Source: an uncultured Parabacteroides sp. (lineage in GTDB: Bacteria; Bacteroidota; Bacteroidia; Bacteroidales; Tannerellaceae). From it: a stretch of 33,510 nt of DNA. Every line of letters begins with the position of its first letter. The first letter of the stretch is position 1. The notes under the pieces were generated by a model. The model saw only the letters and a program-made list of their open reading frames with translations, did no database searches and was not told where the DNA came from. Location of the stretch: contig CALUZR010000041.1 in NCBI GenBank assembly GCA_944325335.1, forward strand, positions 1-33,510. The letters are read 5' to 3'. The position numbers and the translations under genes are program-made. Below are positions 17,138-25,208 of the stretch, in pieces.

Positions 17138-17176
17138 GACCCATTTTCTCGAGTCGATGGACTCGAGAATGGGGTC
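17138..17176 (+). terminator. Stable hairpin after the GH92 gene
   Basis: GACCCATTTTCTCGAGTC, loop GATG, then GACTCGAGAATGGGGTC: a nearly perfect 17-bp stem 26 bp after the stop codon. It lacks a U-tract, so it may stabilise the mRNA 3' end rather than terminate. Confidence 0.6.
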
Positions 17177-17202
17177 TCAATAACTATTAAAAACAAACAT
17201 AT

Positions 17203-17460
17203 ATGCCACAGATAAGTAGCTTTTATGGGATTATTATCCTGATGAACTTCACAGACCATGCACCCGCTCATTTCCATGCCTGGTACAATGAATACAAAGT
17301 GATTGTGAGCATCAAAGACAGCATTGTAAAAGGTGAAATGCCAGGTAGAGCGCTCAAAATGATCCTCGAATGGCTGGAGCAGCATCGGGAAGAACTGATG
17401 AAGAATTGGGAAAAAGCCCAAAAGGGCGACCCGTTGGATAAGATTGACCCCTTAAAATAA
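17203..17460 (+). CDS. DUF4160 domain protein
   Basis: Small protein of 85 residues of unknown function. The motif 'MNFTDHAPAHFHAWYNEYK' with the HAPAHFH core is the hallmark of DUF4160. The C-terminus is charged and helical ('RALKMILEWLEQHREELMKN'). It is followed 9 bp later by a DUF2442 gene. This two-gene arrangement recurs widely in bacteria and has been suggested to be a toxin-antitoxin-like or regulatory pair; that role is an inference here. The pair sits alone between the GH92 and queE genes. Confidence 0.85.
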   Translation: MPQISSFYGIIILMNFTDHAPAHFHAWYNEYKVIVSIKDSIVKGEMPGRALKMILEWLEQHREELMKNWEKAQKGDPLDKIDPLK

Positions 17461-17469
17461 GATTCAGAT

Positions 17470-17703
17470 ATGTTTACAGAAGTTGTAAAAGCCGAGTATG
17501 TGGACGGATACCGCATCCGGCTATGGTTCAATAACCAAGTGACAAAAGTCGTAGATTTAAGTTCTTCGTTGAATGGCAAGGTGTTCGAACCATTAAAAGA
17601 CTTAAATTTCTTTAAGCAGTTTACGATTAAGTATAACACCATCGAATGGAAAAATGGGGCGGATTTCGCTCCAGAATACTTGCTCTCCTTGCCAGAGGCT
17701 TGA
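17470..17703 (+). CDS. DUF2442 domain protein
   Basis: Partner of the preceding DUF4160 gene, 77 residues. The pattern 'VVKAEYVDGYRIRLWFNNQ' followed by 'VVDLSSSLNGKVFEPLKDLN' and 'YNTIEWKNGADFAPEYLL' is typical of DUF2442. It has no signal peptide or membrane segment. The only ATG in a sensible place is 17470. No promoter of its own is seen; it is translated from the same transcript as its partner. In related pairs the DUF2442 member has been proposed as an antitoxin or DNA-binding element, which is unproven. Confidence 0.85.
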   Translation: MFTEVVKAEYVDGYRIRLWFNNQVTKVVDLSSSLNGKVFEPLKDLNFFKQFTIKYNTIEWKNGADFAPEYLLSLPEA

Positions 17704-17719
17704 ACCTCAATAATTACGA

Positions 17720-17793
17720 GCTATGAATGAAGAATGAAGGATCTCAAGTATCTATCGCTTTGCCGCATTCTTCATTCCTCATTCCTCATTCAT
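17720..17793. repeat. AATGAAGAAT-type inverted repeat between convergent genes
   Basis: ATGAATGAAGAATGAAG (from 17722) faces CATTCCTCATTCCTCATTCAT (to about 17793), a degenerate inverted pair. The right arm supplies the TGA stop of queE on the minus strand. It is the same family as at 3826-3850 and 10714-10898. Confidence 0.65.
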
Positions 17794-18332
17794 TGTATTT
17801 GTATATACTTGTGCGTCTGCAAGCTAAGCCTCCAAAAAGGATGCTCGAGGATGTAATCCACCACCGCTTGCGTGTTCTGGCAAGAGCAGGGCTGGAGGTA
17901 ATGGTATCGGGCCGGAAGGGAAGCGTAGGGCTCGACATCTTCGCCCGTAAAGACCACCTTCACCTCGTCGATGCGTTCCAATACCACGGGCGCGCCTTTG
18001 GGTGAACAAGTGACCCAATCGATGGACGTAGGGATGGGGCGCGTGCCGTTCGTCTCGATGCACACGTATTTCCCCAAGTTATGTAGCTGGTCGATAAATT
18101 CATCGCTAATCCAAAGCGAGGGTTCGCCTCCGGTGAGGATGACGGTCTGCGCCGGGCATTCGGCCACCCGCCTCATGATTTCCTCGTCGCTCATCCACGT
18201 CCCCGTCTCGTGTGGCGTATCGCAAAAGGGGCATTTCAAGTTGCATCCCGAAAAGCGGATGAAGAGTGCCGGCATTCCCGTATGGAAACCTTCCCCCTGC
18301 AAACTATAGAAAATCTCGTTGATCTTTCGCAT
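17790..18332 (-). CDS. queE: 7-carboxy-7-deazaguanine synthase
   Basis: Radical SAM enzyme that converts 6-carboxy-5,6,7,8-tetrahydropterin into 7-carboxy-7-deazaguanine, third step of queuosine/7-deazaguanine synthesis. It has 180 residues, a compact version of the family. The cluster motif C30-x3-C34-x2-C37 ('GCNLKCPFC') and the following 'DTPHET' are visible, as is the GGEP motif ('LTGGEPSLW') that contacts SAM. It starts 10 bp after the queD stop, forming a two-gene operon. queC and queF are not in the window. Its stop codon lies inside an AATGAAGAAT-type repeat. Confidence 0.93.
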   Translation of the reverse strand: MRKINEIFYSLQGEGFHTGMPALFIRFSGCNLKCPFCDTPHETGTWMSDEEIMRRVAECPAQTVILTGGEPSLWISDEFIDQLHNLGKYVCIETNGTRPIPTSIDWVTCSPKGAPVVLERIDEVKVVFTGEDVEPYASLPARYHYLQPCSCQNTQAVVDYILEHPFWRLSLQTHKYIQIQ

Positions 18333-18342
18333 ATCTATAACT

Positions 18343-18675
18343 CTAATCTTTTTCGAATATAGCGGTATTTCCCTCCGATTCCTGCACTTCTACTTTGAAG
18401 CAATGCGGGACGCGGTCGCACACCCAGCGCGCGATGTTTTCGGCCGTGGGGTTGAAAGGGAGGACGTCGTTCAGGTTCTTATGGTCCAACTCGTCGGTAA
18501 TCAACCGCTTGATGTGGCTGAAGTCCGTCACCATGCCATCCTCGTTGAGTACTTCAGACCGGCAATAAATCGTGATAATCCAGTTGTGCCCGTGCAAGTT
18601 CGTGCATTTGCTTTCGTAGGAAAGGCACAAGCTATGCGCGGCCGATATTTCAATTCTTTTAATGACTGTATACAT
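18343..18675 (-). CDS. queD: 6-carboxy-5,6,7,8-tetrahydropterin synthase
   Basis: Makes 6-carboxytetrahydropterin from dihydroneopterin triphosphate, the substrate of QueE. It has 110 residues. Zinc ligands H14, H28 and H30 ('AAHS', 'LHGHNW') and catalytic C24 are present, as is 'ENIARWVCDRV' near the C-terminus. The reading frame is open far upstream (to 19725) because it runs antisense through the GH51 gene. The start at 18675 (MYTVIKRIEISAAHS) gives the normal family length and lies 22 bp after a TATCTTTG box, so it is chosen with confidence. First gene of the queD-queE operon. Confidence 0.93.
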   Translation of the reverse strand: MYTVIKRIEISAAHSLCLSYESKCTNLHGHNWIITIYCRSEVLNEDGMVTDFSHIKRLITDELDHKNLNDVLPFNPTAENIARWVCDRVPHCFKVEVQESEGNTAIFEKD

Positions 18676-18696
18676 GCTTTCGTTGAATTTTCCGCG

Positions 18697-18704
18697 CAAA
18701 GATA
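18697..18704 (-). promoter_or_regulatory. -7 box of queD-queE
   Basis: The minus strand has TATCTTTG ending 21 bp before the queD ATG. No clear -33 box is seen. The short leader shows no preQ1 riboswitch. Confidence 0.6.
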
Positions 18705-18749
18705 CGTCGATTTCATGAGTTGGCGCATAGATGTATGAGAATATTTGTA

Positions 18750-18757
18750 TAAGTTTG
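18750..18757 (+). promoter_or_regulatory. -7 box of the GH51 gene
   Basis: TAAGTTTG matches TAnnTTTG and ends 23 bp before the chosen ATG at 18781. It makes the earlier ATG at 18745 impossible as a start on this transcript. It is divergent from the queD promoter. Confidence 0.55.
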
Positions 18758-18780
18758 CACTCCGAATAAGCGTGAGACGA

Positions 18781-21255
18781 ATGAGCAAGAGAAGAGATTA
18801 TGCGAAATATGGGCTGGTTTTGTGGGCGATACTGGGCGTGGCATGCCAACAAGAGACGCCCATCACGTCCGTCATCCGGGTCGATGGCGAGAGTTCCACC
18901 CGGCGGGTGAACCCGGATTTGTATGGCATCACCCTCGAAGAGATCAACCATGCCATCGATGGGGGCTTGTATGCGGAGATGGTGCAGAACCGAAGTTTCG
19001 AAGATGGCGTCCCGCCTTTGAATTGCCCTTACGACCGGAGGCGGAACGTATTGACCACGCCCAATGGCTTCGATATGCCCTTTATCCGTCCTGATTCGGT
19101 GCCGGGCTGGCGTGTCCTCTCGCCCCAGACGTGGATGGCGCCCGATGCGAAAGAGCTCTTGAACGAGCGGAACCGGCGTTCGCTCTGGGTGGCTATCTCG
19201 GCCTTGGAGGGGCGGGGAGGCGTAGCGGCGGAAGGGTATCAGGGAATGTCGCTCCGGAAAGGCGAACCGTATCATTTCTCTTGTTATGTCAAAGGAGCCT
19301 CTTTCACCCCTAAGCCGTTGCAAATCGCCTTGACGGATTCGGCCGGGAAGCGCACGTTGAGCGATGTCTACACGCTCCATACGCGGGGTGAATGGACGCA
19401 TTACCGCCATACGTTTACGGCTACGGAGGATAATGGCCACGCCCTCCTCACGATCTCGTCGGATAGCAGCCAGGTCTTTTGGCTGGACGTCGTTTCGCTC
19501 TTCCCCGAGACGTGGAAAGGGCGGAACAATGGCCAACGGCGCGACCTGGCGGAAGCCATCGCCGGCCTCCATCCCCGCTTCGTGCGTTTCCCCGGAGGCG
19601 CGTTTGTAGAGGGCTATACGGCGGGTACCTATCCCGTTTGGCGGGAGACGGTCGGGCACATCTCCCAGCGCAAGCATTTCTGGAGCGTATGGGGCTATGG
19701 GACGACAAACGGGATGGGCTACCACGAGTACCTCCAGCTGTGCGAGGACTTAGGTGCTGAGCCGATTTATGTCCTCAATAGCGGTATCACCAGCATGACG
19801 CGCCGCCCGCGTTATGAGTCGATTACGGAGATGGACCACTTGGTGCAGGATGCGCTCGATGCCATCGGCTATGCCAATTACCCGACCGATTCCCTCCTCG
19901 GCGCGCTCCGGGCGAAGAATGGCCACCCGGCGCCTTTCCACCTGAAGTACGTGGAAATCGGGAGCGAGAACTACGGGCATGAATACACGAAGCGTTTCAC
20001 CCTCTTCCGCGAGGCCATCCGGAAGCATTTCCCCGACGTGACGGTGATTTCCAATAAATTGGTCGGAAAGCAAGCGCGCTCCGAATGGCGGGATGTCCAT
20101 TTCAACGCCCGCAATTCCTTCTTCCTCTCCAACCCGGGGCGGTTCGAAGCGGCCCGTACGCGCCATGATTGGGAGAACACCTTCGTGGGCGAGTTCGGGA
20201 ACATGCAATCCTCCGAGGCACGGAGCATGGCGGCCGCCATCGGCGAGGCTTGTTTCCTGGTCGGCATCGAGCAATATCCCGACCTGATGAGCCGCGTGGC
20301 CTATTCCCCCCTGTTGGGACATGCGGATTATACCACCTCGCGCTGGCCGATGCTCCTCTTTGATAATCACCGCGTCGTCCCTTCCCCGTCCTATTATGTG
20401 ATGCAAATGTTCGGGAAATACCGGGGCGAAGAGGTGGTCCCCTCGGAGGTACAGACCTACATGCGCCCGAACATCCGTCCCGGCTCGGCCTCGGTCTATA
20501 TGTTCGATAATTGTTACGAACTGACGGAGGTCGCGCTCGATGGCAAGCCCGTGGTCGAAGGGCGCGTCCGGAGTGGGGGATGGGATTTCGCCCCGGGCGT
20601 GTTGAAGCCGGTCCCGAACCGCTGGAACTATGTCTTAGTGGGCGATTCGATCGCTTCGGATTATGTCTTTTCTACCCGCCTCCGCCGGACGAAGGGAAGC
20701 GAGTACGTCCAGTTCCGCGTCCGCAACAACGGGAAGCCGGCCGAAGAGCAGGATTACATCTGCTTTGCCTTGGCCGACGGGCAGGCGGCCTTGTACCATC
20801 AGAGCGGGAACGTGGCCGATACGCTCGCTACGACACGCCCTTTCCCCTTCGTGAACAACCGTTGGTACGAGGTCCGCATCACGTGCCGTGCCGATAGCAT
20901 CCTCTGCGAGGTGGATGGCGAACGGGTGCAAGGCGCTCTCTTGCGTCCTTATCCTTCGCTGGCTTCGGTCACGACCCTCGACCGTACGCATGGCGTGCTC
21001 TACATGAAGGTGGTCAATACGACGCAGCACGAAGAGAAGACGGAGCTCGACTTCCGCGGCCTCCCCGTCTCGGACGAGGCGGAAATCATCGAACTGGCCG
21101 GCGACATGGAATCCCAAAACACCTTCGCCCAGCCAACCCGCATCCGTCCCGTCCGCCGGACCCACGTCTTCCCGATGGGTGCCCCCAAGATCTATCCCTT
21201 TCCGCCCGCCTCGGTCACGATCCTGAAGTTCAAACTAAACGAAGAAAACTTTTAG
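18781..21255 (+). CDS. Alpha-L-arabinofuranosidase, GH51 lipoprotein
   Basis: Retaining enzyme that removes arabinofuranose side chains from plant arabinan or arabinoxylan. The 824-residue protein starts at MSKRRDYAKYG with lipobox LGVAC. An N-terminal segment 'VNPDLYGITLEEINHAIDGG' is typical of the GH51 barrel start. A CBM4_9-like jelly roll is inserted at about 85-245. The barrel carries the acid/base E396 in 'EIGSENYG' and the nucleophile E471 in 'VGEFGN'. The C-terminal beta-domain covers about 620-824. Sequence here is GC-richer than the neighbours. It is monocistronic, ending in a compound hairpin. It is the only plant-polysaccharide enzyme in the window, so it may act on dietary rather than host glycans. 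Confidence 0.9.
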   Translation: MSKRRDYAKYGLVLWAILGVACQQETPITSVIRVDGESSTRRVNPDLYGITLEEINHAIDGGLYAEMVQNRSFEDGVPPLNCPYDRRRNVLTTPNGFDMPFIRPDSVPGWRVLSPQTWMAPDAKELLNERNRRSLWVAISALEGRGGVAAEGYQGMSLRKGEPYHFSCYVKGASFTPKPLQIALTDSAGKRTLSDVYTLHTRGEWTHYRHTFTATEDNGHALLTISSDSSQVFWLDVVSLFPETWKGRNNGQRRDLAEAIAGLHPRFVRFPGGAFVEGYTAGTYPVWRETVGHISQRKHFWSVWGYGTTNGMGYHEYLQLCEDLGAEPIYVLNSGITSMTRRPRYESITEMDHLVQDALDAIGYANYPTDSLLGALRAKNGHPAPFHLKYVEIGSENYGHEYTKRFTLFREAIRKHFPDVTVISNKLVGKQARSEWRDVHFNARNSFFLSNPGRFEAARTRHDWENTFVGEFGNMQSSEARSMAAAIGEACFLVGIEQYPDLMSRVAYSPLLGHADYTTSRWPMLLFDNHRVVPSPSYYVMQMFGKYRGEEVVPSEVQTYMRPNIRPGSASVYMFDNCYELTEVALDGKPVVEGRVRSGGWDFAPGVLKPVPNRWNYVLVGDSIASDYVFSTRLRRTKGSEYVQFRVRNNGKPAEEQDYICFALADGQAALYHQSGNVADTLATTRPFPFVNNRWYEVRITCRADSILCEVDGERVQGALLRPYPSLASVTTLDRTHGVLYMKVVNTTQHEEKTELDFRGLPVSDEAEIIELAGDMESQNTFAQPTRIRPVRRTHVFPMGAPKIYPFPPASVTILKFKLNEENF

Positions 21256-21344
21256 TGGATCCATGCTTATCTTTTCGTCCGTTCATAGGCATCTTCGCCC
21301 GGATTCATGCCTACGAACGCCCTTGCCCATAGGCATGAATCCAC
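21255..21344 (+). terminator. Nested double hairpin after the GH51 gene
   Basis: Outer arms GTGGATCCATGC (21255-21266) and GCATGAATCCAC (21333-21344) enclose a second stem, GTTCATAGGCAT (21281-21292) with ATGCCTACGAAC (21307-21318), each 11 of 12 paired. It starts within the stop codon. There is no U-tract, so it is a likely 3'-end structure rather than a proven terminator. Confidence 0.55.
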
Positions 21345-21516
21345 ATCACAAAAGTACGCATGTTTACGCCCTACGCCAAATCCGAGGGGTGGTTAAGGTG
21401 TAAAAATTCGTTAAGAAATTACAGATTATGAGTTGCATAAGGGACGATATAATTTGAAATGACCTCATCCCCCAAAAAGATAGACAACCTAATTTGAAAA
21501 AGGTTATCTCAACATT

Positions 21517-21681
21517 ACAATCCTTACAATTATTACAATTATTACAAATGACAATTACCTTTTTGAGGAAATCGCTTCGACCCCGAAAGAAAGAGAGTAT
21601 AACTTCTTCTTTAGGGCTCAGCCGGGGGATTTTTATTTTCCAAAAAAGCTAATTGTCATTTGTAATAATTGTAAGGATTGT
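21517..21681. repeat. 165-bp element with long terminal inverted repeats
   Basis: The left arm (21517-21557) and right arm (21650-21681) are inverted copies built from ACAATCCTTACAATTATTAC and AAATGACAATTA. The left arm has one extra 9-bp ATTACAATT unit. They enclose 92 bp with no ORF. It looks like a miniature inverted-repeat element or a large stem-loop. It occupies part of the 679-bp gene-free gap between the GH51 and GH20 genes; the rest of the gap (21345-21516) shows nothing else I recognise. Confidence 0.65.
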
Positions 21682-21757
21682 CATAGGGCCGTACGAAATG
21701 GGAATACAAAATGTGTTAAAAAGCGGAAGCGAAACGGACGGAGCAGGGGAGGAGCTG

Positions 21758-21788
21758 TTGGAAGTTTGAGGTGTTATGCATATCTTTG
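21758..21788 (+). promoter_or_regulatory. Upstream promoter of the second GH20 gene
   Basis: TTG at 21758-21760, 20 bp, then TATCTTTG at 21781-21788: a full consensus promoter 147 bp upstream of the ATG. The RNA would begin near a small hairpin (GTAGTGGGG / CCCCTAC, 21788-21814). Confidence 0.6.
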
Positions 21789-21857
21789 TAGTGGGGATTC
21801 GGGTGCGCCCCTACACATAAAAATATGCGCGTGAAGCGTAAAAAATAGGGAAATAAG

Positions 21858-21888
21858 TTGCAAACGGGAAATATCTGTCGTATATTTG
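21858..21888 (+). promoter_or_regulatory. Proximal promoter of the second GH20 gene
   Basis: TTG at 21858-21860, 20 bp, then TATATTTG at 21881-21888, 46 bp upstream of the ATG. The spacing is identical to that of the upstream promoter, so the gene appears to have tandem promoters exactly 100 bp apart. Confidence 0.65.
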
Positions 21889-21934
21889 TGACATCTTAGT
21901 AAAAGCAAAGTATTCACACTTAATACAAAGACAG

Positions 21935-24253
21935 ATGAACAGAATCGTAAAGTATGCGTGCGTATGCGCTTGTGCGACTTTCGCATGGAGCTGCGCAGAA
22001 GGCCCCAAGGTAGAGGGCAGTTACGAGATTATTCCGCTTCCGCAGGAAGTGAGTTTGCAAAACGCCAACCCTTTCCTTCTGACGGCCAAGACGCCCATCG
22101 TATACCAAGAGGGGGATTCGGTGATGGCCGGGACGGCCCAGTTGCTCTCTTCGTATATCGAGGAACTGACGGGCTATGCGCCCCGGGTGGCCACGAAAGG
22201 CAAGAAAGGAATCCAGCTTTCTGTGGATGAATCGATTACCAATCCGGAAGGGTATCGCCTCACTGTCACGTCGGAAGGCATCGAGATAGCCGGAGGCTCG
22301 GAGGCAGGTATCTTCTATGGCGCACAGGCCTTGCGCAAGGCGATACCGGCAGAGGCCCAAGGAATGGACGTGGAGTTGCCCGCCGTAACGATCCACGACG
22401 CGCCCCGGTACGGGTACCGCGGATTGCATTTCGACGTCTCGCGGCATTTCTTCCCGGTCGATTCGGTCAAGAAATTCATCGACATGCAGGTGCTCCACAA
22501 CATGAACACCCTGCACTGGCACCTGACGGACGACCAGGGATGGCGCATCGAAATCAAGAAATACCCGAAGCTGACCGAGGTGGGTTCCCAGCGCAAAGAG
22601 ACCGTCATCGGACGTAATTCGGGTGAATACGACGGCACGCCCTACGGAGGATATTATACGCAGGAACAAATCAAGGAGGTGATCGACTATGCCAAGAAGC
22701 GGTTCGTGACGGTCGTGCCTGAAATCGACCTGCCCGGCCACCAGCAAGCCGCCCTGGCCGCTTATCCCGAATTAGGATGTACGGGAGGACCGTATGAGGT
22801 ATGGACGCAATGGGGCATCTCCGACGATGTGATTTGCGCCGGGAACGACCAGGCGATGGAGTTCCTCGAAGACGTATTGGCCGAAGTGATCGACCTCTTC
22901 CCCTCGGAATACATCCATATCGGAGGCGATGAATGCCCGAAGGTACGCTGGAAGACCTGCCCGAAGTGCCAGGCCCGCATCCAAAAAGAGGGTATCAAGG
23001 GGGATAAGAAGCACTCGGCCGAGGAGTACTTGCAGAGCTACGTCATCCAGCGCATGGAGAAGTTTGTCGAGAGCAAAGGACGGCACATCATCGGATGGGA
23101 TGAAATCCTCGAAGGCGGATTGGCACCGAATGCGACCGTGATGAGCTGGCGCGGCGTGGCAGGAGGCATCGAGGCCGCCAAGCAACACCACAACGTCATC
23201 ATGACGCCCAATTCGTACCTCTATTTCGATTATTACCAATCGACCGATACGGAGCACGACCCGCTCGCCATCGGAGGCTACCTGCCCATCGAGCGTGTCT
23301 ATTCGTTTGAGCCGACCGACGGGATCCCGCAAGAGTTCCAGAAGTATATCATCGGCGTGCAAGCCAACCTTTGGACAGAATATATCCCGACCTTCGCCCA
23401 GGTGGAATACATGGAAATGCCGCGCATAGCCGCCCTCGCCGAGGTGCAATGGTGCGACCCGGCCAATAAGGATTACGACCAATTCCTCTCGCGCCTCGTA
23501 CGCCTTACGAAGCTCTACGACCGGAAGCACTATAATTATGCGAAACACATCTTCGATGTAAAGGCCACCTTCACGCCGGATACGGAGCAAGGATGCGTCG
23601 TAGTAAACCTCTCTACCTTAGGAGACGGGGATATCCGCTATACGCTCGACGGAAGCGAACCGACGCCCCAGAGCGCGCAATATACGGCCCCGCTCCAGAT
23701 CAAAGAGAATGTGACGTTGAAAGCGACCGCATTCCGCCCCACGGGCCAGAGCCGTGTCCTCACGGAAAAGATAGACTTTAGTAAATCGACCGCTAAACCC
23801 ATCACCCTGAAGGAAGGGCCCAGCAAGGGATATGAATACGAAGGCGCGCAAGTATTGGCCGATGGCCTTTGTGGAAATGATAATTACAAGACGGGCCGCT
23901 GGTTGGGATTCCAAGGGAAAGACATCGATGCCACGATCGATTTGGGCGAGATTACGGAAATCAGCAAAATAGCGTTCAATAGCAATGTGGTGAAGGCCGA
24001 TTGGATCATGGGCGTGAATGGCGTCACGGTGCGCGTATCGAGCGATGGTTCGACCTACAAAGAGGTGGCCTCGAAGAAAATCCCAGCCTTGAAAGCGGGT
24101 GATAAGGACGGCATCTATCCGCATGAAGTGGAATTCGCCCCGACGAAAGCACGCTACGTGCAAGTGGTGATCAAGAATGCCAAACTCCCCGCATGGCACG
24201 GAGGAGCAGGCAATCCGGCATATATCTTCGTAGACGAAATCAAAGTGTTCTAA
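21935..24253 (+). CDS. Beta-N-acetylhexosaminidase, GH20 lipoprotein
   Basis: Removes terminal beta-GlcNAc/GalNAc. The 772-residue protein has a lipoprotein signal (AWSC, Cys20). A GH20b domain (about 30-155) precedes the barrel starting 'YRGLHFDVSRHFF'. The catalytic pair is D332/E333 in HIGGDE. C-terminal parts are a chitobiase-type domain ('YTLDGSEPTPQS') and an F5/8-type C domain (about 640-772) that probably binds glycans. It shares architecture with the GH20 at 84-2258 but differs in many loops, for example 'GGPYEVWTQWG' after the PELGC motif, so the two are paralogues with possibly different specificity. The flavoprotein gene begins 4 bp after its stop, so they are likely co-transcribed. 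Confidence 0.95.
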   Translation: MNRIVKYACVCACATFAWSCAEGPKVEGSYEIIPLPQEVSLQNANPFLLTAKTPIVYQEGDSVMAGTAQLLSSYIEELTGYAPRVATKGKKGIQLSVDESITNPEGYRLTVTSEGIEIAGGSEAGIFYGAQALRKAIPAEAQGMDVELPAVTIHDAPRYGYRGLHFDVSRHFFPVDSVKKFIDMQVLHNMNTLHWHLTDDQGWRIEIKKYPKLTEVGSQRKETVIGRNSGEYDGTPYGGYYTQEQIKEVIDYAKKRFVTVVPEIDLPGHQQAALAAYPELGCTGGPYEVWTQWGISDDVICAGNDQAMEFLEDVLAEVIDLFPSEYIHIGGDECPKVRWKTCPKCQARIQKEGIKGDKKHSAEEYLQSYVIQRMEKFVESKGRHIIGWDEILEGGLAPNATVMSWRGVAGGIEAAKQHHNVIMTPNSYLYFDYYQSTDTEHDPLAIGGYLPIERVYSFEPTDGIPQEFQKYIIGVQANLWTEYIPTFAQVEYMEMPRIAALAEVQWCDPANKDYDQFLSRLVRLTKLYDRKHYNYAKHIFDVKATFTPDTEQGCVVVNLSTLGDGDIRYTLDGSEPTPQSAQYTAPLQIKENVTLKATAFRPTGQSRVLTEKIDFSKSTAKPITLKEGPSKGYEYEGAQVLADGLCGNDNYKTGRWLGFQGKDIDATIDLGEITEISKIAFNSNVVKADWIMGVNGVTVRVSSDGSTYKEVASKKIPALKAGDKDGIYPHEVEFAPTKARYVQVVIKNAKLPAWHGGAGNPAYIFVDEIKVF

Positions 24254-24257
24254 AAGG

Positions 24258-25205
24258 ATGGAGAATCGGATTTGTCAATTATTTGCCATCCAATACCCCA
24301 TCATAGCCGGAGGCATGGTGTGGTGTAGCGGATGGCGGTTGGCTTCGGCCGTAAGCAATGCGGGCGGATTAGGATTGATAGGGGCCGGTTCGATGCATCC
24401 GGACGTCCTCCGCGAGCATATCCAGAAATGTAAGGAAGCCACGGACAAGCCCTTCGGGGTGAACGTCCCGCTCATGTATCCGGAGATTGAAAAGGTAATG
24501 GATATCCTGGTGGAAGAAGGGGTGAAGATAGTCTTTACCTCGGCCGGGAACCCGAAGACATGGACCTCCCGCTTGAAAGAGCAGGGCATGAAGGTGGCGC
24601 ACGTGGTGAGCAGCTCGAAATTCGCCCGGAAATGCGAAGAGGCGGGCGTAGATGCCATCGTGGCCGAAGGCTTCGAAGCCGGAGGGCATAACGGACGGGA
24701 GGAGACCACCACGATGTGCCTCATTCCGCACGTCCGCCGTTCCACCTCTTTGCCCCTGATAGCCGCGGGAGGTATCGGGACGGGGGCCGGTATGCTGGCC
24801 GCCTTTGCCTTAGGAGCGGAAGGTGTCCAAATAGGGACCCGCTTCGCCCTGACGAAGGAAAGCTCCGCCCACGAAGCCTTTAAACAATTATGCCTCTCGC
24901 TAAATGAGGGCGATACGAAGCTCCTCCTGAAGAAAGTCTCGCCCACACGCTTGGTAAAAGGGACCTTTGCCACGGAGGTGGAAGAGGCTGAAGCCCGTGG
25001 CGCATCCGTAGATGAACTCCGCACGCTCTTGGGCAAAGGACGGGCCAAGAAGGGGATCTTCGAAGGGAACTTGGAGGAGGGCGAGCTGGAAATCGGGCAA
25101 ATCGCTTCCCTTTTCCGCGAGGAGCAATCCGTCGGAGAGGTGATGCAAGAGCTCATCTCCGATTTTCATGCCGGAATTGAACGAATAAGTAAGTTGAATC
25201 TATAA
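24258..25205 (+). CDS. NAD(P)H-dependent flavoprotein, FabK/nitronate monooxygenase family
   Basis: FMN-binding TIM-barrel enzyme of 315 residues, either an enoyl-ACP reductase (FabK type) or a nitronate monooxygenase. 'QYPIIAGGMVWCSGWRLASAVSNAGGLG' at the N-terminus and 'PLIAAGGIGTGAGMLAAFALGAEGVQIGTRF' are the flavin-binding signatures. H144 in GGHNG corresponds to the catalytic His of FabK. Length (~320) fits both. Context gives no decision: it follows a hexosaminidase by 4 bp and is not in a fatty-acid operon. It is followed by an intergenic inverted-repeat element (25209-25273) and a peptidase. Confidence 0.85.
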   Translation: MENRICQLFAIQYPIIAGGMVWCSGWRLASAVSNAGGLGLIGAGSMHPDVLREHIQKCKEATDKPFGVNVPLMYPEIEKVMDILVEEGVKIVFTSAGNPKTWTSRLKEQGMKVAHVVSSSKFARKCEEAGVDAIVAEGFEAGGHNGREETTTMCLIPHVRRSTSLPLIAAGGIGTGAGMLAAFALGAEGVQIGTRFALTKESSAHEAFKQLCLSLNEGDTKLLLKKVSPTRLVKGTFATEVEEAEARGASVDELRTLLGKGRAKKGIFEGNLEEGELEIGQIASLFREEQSVGEVMQELISDFHAGIERISKLNL

Positions 25206-25208
25206 ATG

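Noticed and set aside
18676..19725. Upstream extension of the queD frame by 350 codons
   Set aside because: It runs antisense through the GH51 gene; the normal QueD length, conserved N-terminus and a promoter 22 bp before 18675 fix the real start.
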